Below, one piece after another: positions 51,901 through 60,281 of a stretch of DNA of 64,000 bases. The translations under genes and the position numbers were made by a program. Position 1 is the stretch's first letter. Each line of letters begins with the position of its first letter. The DNA is from Callaeas wilsoni (lineage: Eukaryota; Chordata; Aves; Passeriformes; Callaeidae), in contig VWPU01003081.1 of assembly GCA_013398955.1 (NCBI GenBank), forward strand, positions 124,001-188,000. Reading direction: 5' to 3'. The notes under the pieces are model-generated. The model worked only from the letters and a program-made list of their open reading frames with translations. It was not told the origin of the DNA and did not search any database.

Positions 51901-54900
51901 AAAAGTCCACAGAAAGAACTTATTAGATAAGAATTTTTAAGTAACTTATTTTTGCTTCTGTTTCCACATACATCTTCAATGCTGGGAGCAGGCACTCGTA
52001 CAGCCAGGCATCTGCTTTGAATGGGTCCTATAATTTTTGACATTGAGTTGCAGCACAGGATCAATCTGCAGGTCGCCATGTACTTCTCCATTGTTCTTCG
52101 TAAAGCATGCTGAGCATCTTTAGTGAGTTTGTCAACTTCCGTTAATAGCACCACTGGAAAAAGGATTAAACGCAGTGGGGTTTTGTATAAATATCAAATC
52201 TTTATAAGAAAAAAAAAAAACTTTTCACATACAAGCAATAATACCAAAATAAGTGATAAAACACAGAAAAAGGCAGCATGGTTCCACAGGCAGGAAAATA
52301 AAGATTATCTGCGTGCCTTTTTGACTGTACAATCTTCATGCAATATACAGGTACGAACAAAACAGTGAACTGAAATTTTGGAAAAAAATCTCACGTTTAA
52401 AAAGTATTTTGACTGGTTTCAACTGTTTTACTCACCTTTAAAATCTCGTTGAGTACTTGTCTCAAGCTGTTGGGACTGTGCCACTGTCTTCAAGAGTTCC
52501 TGAATTACCACACGGTCATTGTTTCCTGCATCACTGTACCAGGAGTTTGAATAAATCTTGTTTTAAAACAACTTTATATTGCATATAAAATACATCCTCC
52601 TTAGGTCAACTGAATGAGCAAGAATGACAAAAGAATTCAGAAGCTGCTGAGTTACAATCAAACTAATACACGTATTTTGTTGAAAGTTACCTCCTCTATA
52701 ATAAAAACAACCCAAAGCTTATGCAGGCGCAACTGGATTAGTACCACTGCATTCAAACATAGTAAAACCATTGTCAAATGCTTCATTAACTCATTAAAAT
52801 AGAACTTATTTTCTTCAGATGAGAAATCTAAACTTTTGCTACCTACAGTTTGAACAAGGACACACAATGTGAACCTTTTTACTAATTTTGGGAAGAACAA
52901 TTAAGTCTAACCACAAAATAGGATGCCTGACTCAAAGGACTGACTCAAATGCAGGGTTTTATTCCGCAGAATCCTCCCCCGAAATTCATTTCCTCTCCCT
53001 GTTGGCCGTTCACCTCATTCCACGTTACTCAAGATGCACATGACTTCACCATGTTATAATTCAGCCAAACTTCACAGGCCATTGCACAGCACAGAGGTTT
53101 ACTGTCTCGTCAGACATAAACATGACAATTGCTTGATCACTTAAAGCCTATGAATCAGGATATTAATTCTTAATCAAAACTCAGAACTTTTGTATTAAAA
53201 TTGAAATAAAATTATTTTATGTTTCAAGCTCTAAGTACTCTATGCAGAGCAAGTGTTAGTAGTATGAGGTTATCAGAGCTGAAGACTGAATGGTCACACA
53301 TTTGATATCACCAAAATGATGTATTCAAAACAGTGATTACCAATAAGCCTCAGCTTTTATTGGTAATTAACTGATAATTATTTGTGTCTGTATTAGAACA
53401 CCAGCAGATAGTCACTAATCAATACACAGATTAGCTGCAGAATGAGTGTTCAGAGAATAACTTCTAAAAGGCAAGGCAGCATGAGCTAAGGTTTAGCAGT
53501 AACCAACACCTCCCAGTGCACAATGACATTCAGTCATTGTGATTTAAAGCAACATTATGAGGTTTCAGGTAAATACAAGTATCTGCTTTGGGTCTGGGAA
53601 CTATCACCAGCAATTTCACAACTGCCAAAGAAGATGTAGATAGCTCCCATTAGAGCTTCTGTTATTTAAATCATCATCTGACCTCACTCAATTCAGGAAC
53701 TACAGTATTTTGTGGTGGTCTTCCCCATGCTCTAACCACTTTATTTGGAGAGTTATAGGATAAACCTTGCTTTCTTTCAAATTCCTTAATTTTTGTACTT
53801 GTGAGAGAACTAATAATATGGAGGTGTTAGTTCCAGTAGAAGTTCTCAGTTTCAACTGAAATGAGGAAATCTGTGAATCCAGAATTGCTTCTGTTACCCA
53901 GTCCTCAACATCAGCAAGCTTATATAGCCAGTTAAACAGAACATTTCTGCCTTCAGTACACAGCAATCCAGATTTTTGTTCATTTAGAGTTGTTCAATTA
54001 AAATCCCTCTCCCTGCTCTCATATGCAGACCAAACCCATAGACTGTTACCTAACTTGCTCAGGCAACAAACCAGGCAATCAGTCCCTCATACAGCCAGGC
54101 TGAAGGTACTCACAACACGGCCAGTGGCTTACCTTTAAAGTGACACATTTTTACTGCACACTTACCTTGGGTTAACTTCAAGGTGATAATTACTTGCAAT
54201 GGTGCTAATTTCAATCTTCTTTTTAGAAGGTGCCTATGTAGAAAATAAGCCCGTTAAGTTTCAGAAAATGTTCTAAAAATCTCTTACAGCTTACAACTGG
54301 CCAAGTCACAGGCAAACCAAGAGTCTCACAGATCAAAGAACTCCTGAGACACAGACTTGCTTAACTCCTACAGTCCCAGCCCCACCTCCAAAGGAAAAAA
54401 GGAGTACTGACACATCATCCAGCCTGTAAAATAGCAACAGCAATGACCATGATAGCAACACCTAGTGTGTATTACTGCCTACTCCAGTAACTCCAGAGTT
54501 TTGTCAAAGAAATCTTACTAATGCAATCAGATGTTCAATATAAGTGACACTACGTCCACCCAAAGAAAAGGTTTGGAAGCAAAACCACTGGTCAAGCCCA
54601 AAGAAGCTGTTTACTTCTGTTCTCAAAGGATTTCCACTCTATAATTTGTTTGAAGAAAACACAAGTATTTATATCACCATCGAATTTGGGTCTGAACGGT
54701 AAAGTATATTCTCTATCTCTAGCATCCAGTCTAAGTATATTATTTGATCTACCACTGTAAACTAAAAAGCAAACATTAAAAAACCTTTATCAATAAAGAT
54801 TGATAATCCCTTGCTGGTTAAGTCTTCCACAGGAAGAATTTCTAATAGGTAACATAGCCTTTTAATAATGAACACTTAAAAGCCTAAGACCAGGGCAGAA

Positions 54901-56799
54901 AGAATTTAAATAGATTTTTTGGTTTTGCTAATGCTAAAATTGTCACTATGAAAATGAGAAAACAAGCTAAAACCTGCATATATGAAAAAACTAGTGCTAA
55001 AAATTTTTTAAATTACCCTTATTTTTACAGACAAATGAGATTATTTACATTTAATTCAGAGCTAATCTACCACAAGACTATTGTCCAAACTGAACTGTAA
55101 ATAATAAACAAAAAAACCCACCCTGAACAAAAAACACCACAAGAACAGCCAACAAGGCACAGAAAACAAGAGAATCCCACATCTTGAAGGCCTAAAGAAC
55201 ATCTGGAAAATAATTTGTTCACATAACCAAACTAGTATGCTTTATTACATAAAAAAGGTTGAAGATACTGAGTTCAAAATAAAAAATTGATTTTTAAAAC
55301 TCAAATAAATACAAAGGCCTCACAACAGAAATGTCAGTACTTCCACATTACTTCACAGTAGATGGGAGATTTATTTTTTTTACCGTTATACTCTGATGCT
55401 CAATCCTCAGCTTCTCCACTCCTGCACCATATAATTCCCGTAACAAACACATTATTCTTGTCTTTTTTCCAGCTCCTGATGGTCCATACACCAACAGATG
55501 AGGAAAGTCACCGCACTGAACCTGAACAAAAAGCAACAATATTAGTTAGCTACAACAGTATTTCCCTTATAAGGGCATTTACCCTTCCATTTTCACCCAA
55601 GTTTACATTAAACGACTTTTCCAGCTCCATCACAAAACAGCACCTAGAATTAAAACAGCTGAAATCCTTTCCTGCAGCAAAATTTCCTATAGAACACCGT
55701 ATTTTTCTGAAGGCCATGTGCAACTCATTTAACTTCAAACACCTCACTGCTTGAAAAATACCCCAAGCAAACCAACAACGAAACGAACTCCTAAAACCCC
55801 ATTCCAGCATTTATATGCTTCCCATGGTTACTACAGTGACAGCAGCAAGAAACACACAGGTTTGAAACAAAGTTTAAAGCAAATTCATACATATATATAT
55901 ATCGTTATGATATACATGCATATATATACATTTAGGAGTTTATTTCTTGAAAAGCTAAAAAGCATGACTTGGAACACATCTGACGATACCCCACAGTCAG
56001 CACTCATATTAGTTACATATCACAAATCCCTGAGGAAGTGAATGTGCCAGTCGGCACATCTGGCAGGGAGGGGAAGCAGCCCTGACTTTCATTCCCAGCT
56101 GCTCACCTCAAAAAGTTCTGCTAACGGTTGGCAAACAAGCCAAGCCCTGTTCTCAGGGACACTGAAACCAGCAGGAACAACATGTGCACAGCACTCCTGA
56201 AAGAGTCGAGCCACTGATTCCCTCGGCATTAAGGCCTCGCTCCCAAGCAGGGCGCGATGCCACCGGGACACCTTCCCGCGGCACGGGCGCTCCTCGGAAA
56301 GCCAGGGCCTGCACGGAGGGAAAGCTCCCGACCCCGGCCCCACAGCAGCAGCGTTACCGGCCCGGAATCCCAATTACAGCATGGCTCAGGTTGGAAGGGA
56401 CCACGATGCTCCAACCTCCCTGCTCAGGCAGGGTCGTCCCAGACCACAGGATACAGGATTGCATCCAGATGGTTCCTGACTATCTCCAGTGACGGAGACT
56501 TCGCAGCCACTCTGAGCAATCTGTTCCAGTGCTCAGTCACCCGCACGGTAAAGTTCTTCCCCTTATTCGGATGCAATGCCGACTCCGGAGGGATTCTGGC
56601 TGCGGGGAGGAGAGGACCGAGACGACCTGGAGGCCGCCGGGGCCCCGGGCAGAGCCCGGCGGGGAGGCCGCCGGAGCGCGGCGGCGCGGGGCAGAGCCCG
56701 TGCCTCACTGACCAGGTTGCGGAGCCGCGCCGCCTGCTCGCGGTGGAAGTCGAGGCGGGCGAGGGCGCCGGGCCGGTGCTTGTCCGCCCACAGGCTCAT
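48803..56799 (-). CDS. RFC3: Replication factor C subunit 3 (nine coding exons)
   Basis: RFC3 is one of the small AAA+ subunits of replication factor C, the nuclear clamp loader that uses ATP to open PCNA and place it on primer-template junctions. It also serves in alternative loaders built on RAD17, CHTF18 and ATAD5. Coding exons, in transcript order: 56713-56799, 55384-55521, 54166-54233, 52436-52533, 51972-52153, 51594-51730, 51368-51466, 50271-50340 and 48803-48994. Every intron is GT-AG and the phases join into 356 codons plus TAA, equal to the human length. Visible motifs: N-terminal RFC box (SLWADKHRP, residues 2-10), Walker [10 protein letters not shown] (42-50), a degenerate Walker B-type LLTEVD (133-138), sensor-1 Asn in CCNS (about 166) and the SRC arginine-finger motif (177-179). 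The C-terminal collar helices end in DDMMF. The ATG has G at -3 and lies in a CpG-rich promoter. It is the only complete gene in the window. Confidence 0.98.
48995..49965 (-). other. RFC3 intron 8, remainder
   Basis: AT-rich unique sequence. Apart from the CR1 remnant further upstream in the same intron I see no repeat, RNA gene or exon. Confidence 0.55.
49966..50020 (-). mobile_element. Degraded CR1 tail in RFC3 intron 8
   Basis: AATCATAAAATCATTAAGG followed by AAAGACCACCAAGATCATTA resembles a reversed CR1 3' tail (normally AATCATAGAATCATTAAGG then AAAGACCTCTAAGATCATCA). Only about 55 bases remain and they are diverged, so it is old. Confidence 0.6.
50271..50340 (-). CDS. RFC3: RFC3 coding exon 8 (residues 270-293)
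   Basis: The 70-base exon completes Arg270 and encodes [20 protein letters not shown] then IMK. It ends in phase 0. The acceptor is CAACAG|GCT and the donor AAG|GTAATT. Confidence 0.95.
50341..51367 (-). other. RFC3 intron 7
   Basis: The intron is AT-rich. It contains an A-rich tract (CAAA-type motifs from about 51018, then A21 at 51069-51089, a T-run in RFC3 sense). Nothing else is recognisable. Confidence 0.6.
51069..51089. repeat. Homopolymer A(21)
   Basis: Uninterrupted run of 21 A on the plus strand inside RFC3 intron 7, preceded by CAAACAAACAAAC-type sequence. No retroposon body is seen next to it. Confidence 0.9.
51368..51466 (-). CDS. RFC3: RFC3 coding exon 7 (residues 237-270)
   Basis: The 99-base exon completes Gln237 and encodes [32 protein letters not shown] and two bases of Arg270, the start of the collar domain. 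The acceptor is TTGTAG|GTATCC and the donor CAAAG|GTAGGC. Confidence 0.96.
51594..51730 (-). CDS. RFC3: RFC3 coding exon 6 (residues 192-237), lid domain
   Basis: The exon encodes [40 protein letters not shown] and SCRVQ, plus two bases of Gln237. This is the small helical lid of the AAA+ module. Residue 232 is Ser (TCC) where human RFC3 has Ala in MCEACR. The acceptor is TCTAG|ATC and the donor CAACA|GTAAGT. Confidence 0.96.
51972..52153 (-). CDS. RFC3: RFC3 coding exon 5 (residues 131-191), Walker B to SRC
   Basis: This exon contains most of the ATPase core: [19 protein letters not shown], sensor 1 within ILCCNS, and the SRC arginine-finger motif in [16 protein letters not shown]. In RFC3 the Walker B position reads TEVD rather than DEAD, a known family trait. 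The acceptor is TTCCAG|TGG and the donor GAT|GTATGT. Confidence 0.97.
52436..52533 (-). CDS. RFC3: RFC3 coding exon 4 (residues 98-131)
   Basis: This 98-base exon completes Ser98 and encodes [20 protein letters not shown], then [12 protein letters not shown] and the first base of Val131. The acceptor is TACAG|TGA and the donor AAAG|GTGAGT. The helix [13 protein letters not shown] is typical of RFC3 orthologues. Confidence 0.95.
52534..54165 (-). other. RFC3 intron 3
   Basis: This is the longest intron at 1.63 kb. It contains a scattering of short open frames with no recognisable product and no clear repeat. Confidence 0.6.
54166..54233 (-). CDS. RFC3: RFC3 coding exon 3 (residues 76-98)
   Basis: This 68-base exon encodes [20 protein letters not shown] followed by NP and the first two bases of Ser98. 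The acceptor is ACATAG|GCA and the donor AAG|GTAAGT. It is too short and phase-shifted to show as an open reading frame and was found by matching the family sequence. Confidence 0.95.
54234..55383 (-). other. RFC3 intron 2
   Basis: This is 1.15 kb of AT-rich unique sequence. I see no repeat family, RNA gene or additional exon. Confidence 0.6.
55384..55521 (-). CDS. RFC3: RFC3 coding exon 2 (residues 30-75), Walker A
   Basis: The exon is 46 complete codons, phase 0 at both ends. It begins [13 protein letters not shown] and carries the nucleotide-binding P-loop GPSGAGKKT, ending RIEHQSIT. The acceptor is a tandem CAG/GTTCAG; only the upstream AG keeps the frame. The donor is ACG|GTAAAA. Confidence 0.97.
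55522..56366 (-). other. RFC3 intron 1, remainder
   Basis: Apart from the CR1 copy next to exon 1, the intron holds a TA-rich run at about 55889-55932 and otherwise unremarkable unique sequence. I see no RNA gene or alternative exon. Confidence 0.6.
56367..56571 (-). mobile_element. CR1 LINE 3' fragment in RFC3 intron 1
   Basis: The left edge reads like a reversed CR1 tail (CAGGTTGGAAGGGACCA, then CTCCAACCTCCCTGC), so the element's sense strand is minus. The minus-strand translation contains the CR1 3'-end signature [16 protein letters not shown]. It is truncated at its 5' end, as most CR1 copies are, and ends about 140 bases from the RFC3 exon 1 donor, in the same orientation as the gene. 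Confidence 0.85.
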
Positions 56800-57140
56800 G
56801 GCGCTCCAAAAGCCCGCGGCGCGGCGGCGGGAGGCGCGCTCCCTACGGCGGCCGCCAAGGGACAATCTCCGGCGGCTGCGGCCCCGCCCCCGCGGCTCCC
56901 CCGGCAGAGCGCCGCGGCCGCGCCCCAGCCCGGCCCGAGCTGGGATCCTCGGGCCGCCCGCCCGCGCCACGCCAGAGCTGGGGATTTCTCCTTCCGGAGG
57001 GATAGAGACACCCCCGGAGCCCTGGAGGCAGCCGCCACTGCGCTCGCTGAGGGCTTTGACGAAAGAGCCCCTTACCAAGCGCTGCGCCGGAGATGAACTC
57101 TGCCCAGCAGCCCAGAGCAGCACGCTGGCCGCCCCGTCGG
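56570..57140 (-). promoter_or_regulatory. CpG-rich RFC3 promoter region
   Basis: This is the only strongly GC- and CpG-rich block in the window. It covers the first coding exon, the start of intron 1 and about 340 bases upstream. A GC box (CCCCGCCCC) lies at about 56882-56890, and an ETS/GABP-type CCGGAAG in RFC3 sense at 56991-56997. I see no TATA box near the expected start, as usual for CpG-island housekeeping promoters. The exact transcription start cannot be read from sequence. Long overlapping open frames here on both strands are a by-product of high GC. Confidence 0.75.
56713..56799 (-). CDS. RFC3: RFC3 coding exon 1 (residues 1-29)
   Basis: This exon encodes the conserved N-terminus, beginning [10 protein letters not shown] and ending LRNL. 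The donor is CTG|GTCAGT. A second GT a few bases downstream (GTGAGG) would break the frame with exon 2, so GTCAGT is chosen. The frame is open upstream for another 125 codons because of high GC, but the MSLW start matches the family. Confidence 0.96.
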
Positions 57141-57189
57141 GGGAGCGAACCCTCCGAGCCCCATCTGAAACCATTCCTCTCGCGGCTCA

Positions 57190-57440
57190 CTTCAAGGAAT
57201 CGCAGCATCAGGCTGGAAAAGACCTCTGAGCCCATCAAGTCCAGCCTATGACCCAACACCACCTTGTGCACCAGACCATGGCACTGAGTGCCACATCCAG
57301 TCTTTCCATAAACACCTCCGGGGATGGCGATGCCACCACCTCCCTGGGCAGCCCATTCCCGTGTCTAATCACACTTTCTGTGAAGAAATTCCTCCTAATG
57401 TCCAACCTAAACCTCCCCTCGAGCAGCTTAAGACTATAAA
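57190..57440 (-). mobile_element. CR1 LINE 3' fragment upstream of RFC3
   Basis: It begins with a reversed tail (AGGCTGGAAAAGACCTCTGA, CATCAAGTCCAGCC) and continues through the characteristic block CACTGAGTGCCACATCCAGT and AATGTCCAACCTAAACCTCC. CR1 sense is minus. It is closely related to the opposite-strand copy at 58325-58660, with which it shares long stretches. Confidence 0.9.
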
Positions 57441-58324
57441 GACTTCGTCGAGGGAGTTTACAATCAGACGGTAATTTGGAATGTGCATTCTCCAAAAGCC
57501 CTAAAGGGGCTAAAAATCACCTTAAAAGGATTGGTTTTATTTCTTGTTATTTGGTGGAGTCATTGCTGTTACCTTATTGATAACACATCTTATCTTATTG
57601 TTCACTGTGATCTGATGATGTTCATCTTGCCAGTTTATCATTAAAAACTGAATGTCCTGTGCCAGTGGTTTTTACTTTGTTTAATGGCAAAACCAGCTTT
57701 CAGAAGGATTCAGATTATTTTCTTCCCTTTCTCAAAAACTTCTTCTGCAGCCTCACTATAAATTAGTGAGTTGCCCATAATCTATGTATTGCACAGTGAA
57801 TTTTCAAGTTCCATCTGTGTGTGTGGCTTTGTGTATATTCAGAATATGTATCCATACAAAAAATATGTATGTAATAGACACAGTCTCATTTTGTCTCTTT
57901 GTCATGTAGCCCTAATAGATGAAGCATATGCACGAGTGACATTATTTGAAAGTAGAATTTCTTGAAGTAATTAAACATAGATATGTATACACATGAATAG
58001 TCTGAAATGTGTCAGCCTATTTTTTTTTTTTGCTCATATGATTTCGGTGAAAAAAAAAAAAAGTAGATGATATGTTCATATGGCTGTTCATATTTTATTT
58101 GGTCTGTGTACACGTTTATCCACAGAGTCAGAAAGCATAATGCAGGTAACAGCTGCACTAACCTAGGCATTCCAGCTACTCATGACGATCACAAAAACCT
58201 GCTGGGGGCACGAGGTAGCACTTTCATCGATACCGTGTTACCTGTTTGTCTGAAATAGTTACATTACTTGCTCTCATAGACGTTCTTTAATCAGTTTTAT
58301 TTGCAGATGTGCAGGAATTAGCAA
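57441..58324. other. Intergenic spacer between two CR1 copies
   Basis: AT-rich sequence with short T- and A-runs at about 58020-58031 and 58051-58063. I see no gene or known repeat. Confidence 0.5.
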
Positions 58325-58660
58325 ATTCTACAACTACCTGACAGGAGAGTGGGGTGTAGCCAAGTGGGAGTCGGCCTCTTCTCCCAGGCATCCAGCAGCA
58401 GGACAAGGGGACACAGTCTTTAGCTGCACCAGCGGAGGTTTAGGTTGGACATTACAAAGAAATTCTTCACGGAAAGGGGGATTAGATATTGAAATGGACT
58501 GCCCGGGGAGCTGGTGGAGTCACTGTCCCTGGGGGTGTGTAGGGAAAGACTGGATGTGGCACTCAGTGCCATGGTCTGGTGAGCAAGGGGGTGTGCAGTC
58601 ATAGGCTGGGCTTCATGATCCCGGAGGTCTTTTCCAACCTAGCTGATTCTGTGATTCTCT
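58325..58660 (+). mobile_element. CR1 LINE 3' fragment, well preserved
   Basis: The sequence runs from a CTACCTGACAGGAGAGTGGG type start through GGTTTAGGTTGGACATTAC, TTCTTCACGGAAAGGGGG and GGTCTTTTCCAACCTAGCTG to the terminal GATTCTGTGATTCTC. This is the full order of a CR1 3' end in the plus orientation. It is 5'-truncated. The body resembles the minus-strand copy at 57190-57440, so the two form an inverted pair about 0.9 kb apart. Confidence 0.93.
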
Positions 58661-59459
58661 CGGTACTGCTTTGTCAGCACTGCCCTGGTGCATGACTGAG
58701 TGTGTGAAAGCTGCAGCAGCACTATCCTACCTAGTGCTTTTCTTCTGCAGAGCACCACAGGGCGGCCTGTTCCTCTGCCATTTTCTACGTTTACATTTTG
58801 GAGTCTATGGTGTTTCTCATGTGTGGCTGTTCTCTCTGCTCCGTACCTGCTACTCTTCAAAGTAATCTCTGAATCTGACCATTAATTTGTTTGGTATTCT
58901 CTTTGGTTAGCTGTATTTATTACTTGCCTTTTTATGCTTTTCCAGATCCTTAGCTCATTTGCCCTTTTTAACAATTTCTGAATGATGTGCTGCTCTTCTT
59001 GTGTCTGTCAGTGTCACTTAATTGCAACTTCTTGATAACTCCTTATAACCTACACAGTTTTTCCAGCCCCCAGAGAGTTTTTGCTAACTCATAGCAGCTT
59101 CCAGCAAGTGCTCTGACAGGTATTCCACGTTTTTAAAGTACCAGTGGAAACAAATCCTTTTTGCATGAGGTCAGACTTAAGCAGCTAGGACTCAGTCCAG
59201 TAGCCTTTTAGATACTTTCAGCTCCTGAAGAGATCAAGGAGTGAAGACGTAGCATCTCTGAAAAGCCCTAGGCTCTTTTTATTATTAGATCTATTTATTA
59301 TTAAAATTCCATAAGATTTCTTCCTCTCCTGAGAAGAAAATCTTGGAAATTGTGCCCAACTTAGCAATGTGTTTAAGCATAGACTTATACTTAAACTTTC
59401 AGTTATTTCATGCTATAGAAAGTAATTAGGCAAATGAACAAAATTAATTTAAGTAAAAA
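58661..59459. other. Intergenic, nothing recognised
   Basis: AT-rich unique sequence between the CR1 copy and the solo LTR. No coding or repeat signal was found. Confidence 0.5.
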
Positions 59460-59465
59460 TCTTAT

Positions 59466-59736
59466 TGTGGCTAGCACAGACCTTTCCCGTGGGAATTTTT
59501 CTTCTATTCCTTCTGTGTTCTATAAACAAAGATAAAGTTTGGATGTTATTAAAACAGTTCCTCGGAGTTGTGTAGTTCGAACCTGGCCAATTGGGCCTAG
59601 GGGGAGGTTATGAACTGACCAATCTAAGTGACCTTTCAAGAACCTATATAAGCTGGAAATAAATAATAAAGGCTCTCTCTTTTCTATGCTATGCGAAGAG
59701 CAAGTCTTCATTTCTCAACAGCGGCTCACAGCGACA
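59466..59736 (+). mobile_element. Solo LTR of an endogenous retrovirus
   Basis: This 271-bp element begins TGTGGC and ends GCGACA, giving the TG...CA termini of an LTR. It is flanked by a perfect 6-bp target-site duplication TCTTAT (59460-59465 and 59737-59742). Inside are a CCAAT box at 59587-59591, a TATATAA box at 59645-59651 and AATAAA signals at 59658-59663 and 59665-59670, which define plus orientation. No internal retroviral sequence or second LTR is present, so this is a solo LTR left by recombination. A 6-bp duplication is typical of class II (ERVK/alpharetrovirus-like) elements. The family assignment is an inference. Confidence 0.85.
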
Positions 59737-60234
59737 TCTTATCATTTTAAATCCTGGGCCTGCATGAAGCATTGCAGTTGTGGTTCTTTATATCTGATTA
59801 AAATGCTCTACAATGCTTCAATTTTCTGCTTCATTAATTTTTTAATTTCACTATAAATCTAAACAAAATGAAATAATAATCTAAAATTGAATGTTTTGGC
59901 CAACTATATTACAAATAAATTAATGTGGATAATACAGGAGACTCTGGCAATTTCAGCTGCAGTCACAATTCACTCAAACACAAAGACTTTTAGAATATGT
60001 CTTCACTCATTTTGTTCAGTCCAGCAGAAAGGTCAAAAGGTAAAATTACTTCTCTGCATGAATAAACTAGACAATATATCTGAAAATAGAGATTTTAACT
60101 ACAAGTGGCATTTTGAGCCTCTTACTACCAGCAGCCATGTTATTAGAAAGTGACACAATGTCAGGTACTGTAAGAGAATCTCCATCTTATACTCAAATTA
60201 AAGCAAAACTGTAAGACCTGGGTCCTGTGTCTAA

Positions 60235-60238
<4 letters not shown>
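59737..60238. other. Intergenic, nothing recognised
   Basis: AT-rich sequence between the LTR duplication and the GT microsatellite. A short open frame at 59887-60153 resembles no known protein. Confidence 0.5.

Positions 60239-60278
<40 letters not shown>
60239..60278. repeat. (GT)n microsatellite, about 20 units
   Basis: Uninterrupted GT dinucleotide run of about 40 bases, the longest pure dinucleotide repeat in the window and probably polymorphic. Confidence 0.97.

Positions 60279-60281
<3 letters not shown>

Noticed and set aside
56257..57096. A 279-codon plus-strand open frame across the RFC3 promoter
   Set aside because: It lies antisense to RFC3 exon 1 and crosses a CR1 copy and the CpG island. 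Its length is explained by GC richness.
56563..57174. A 203-codon frame that would extend RFC3 125 codons upstream of MSLW
   Set aside because: The frame stays open because the CpG island is poor in stop codons. The extension resembles nothing in RFC3, and the MSLW start gives the usual 356 residues. The 3' part beyond exon 1 reads through the splice donor.
57248..57439. Open frames at 57248-57439 and 58420-58602 with similar translations
   Set aside because: They are antisense readings of two related CR1 copies, not genes.
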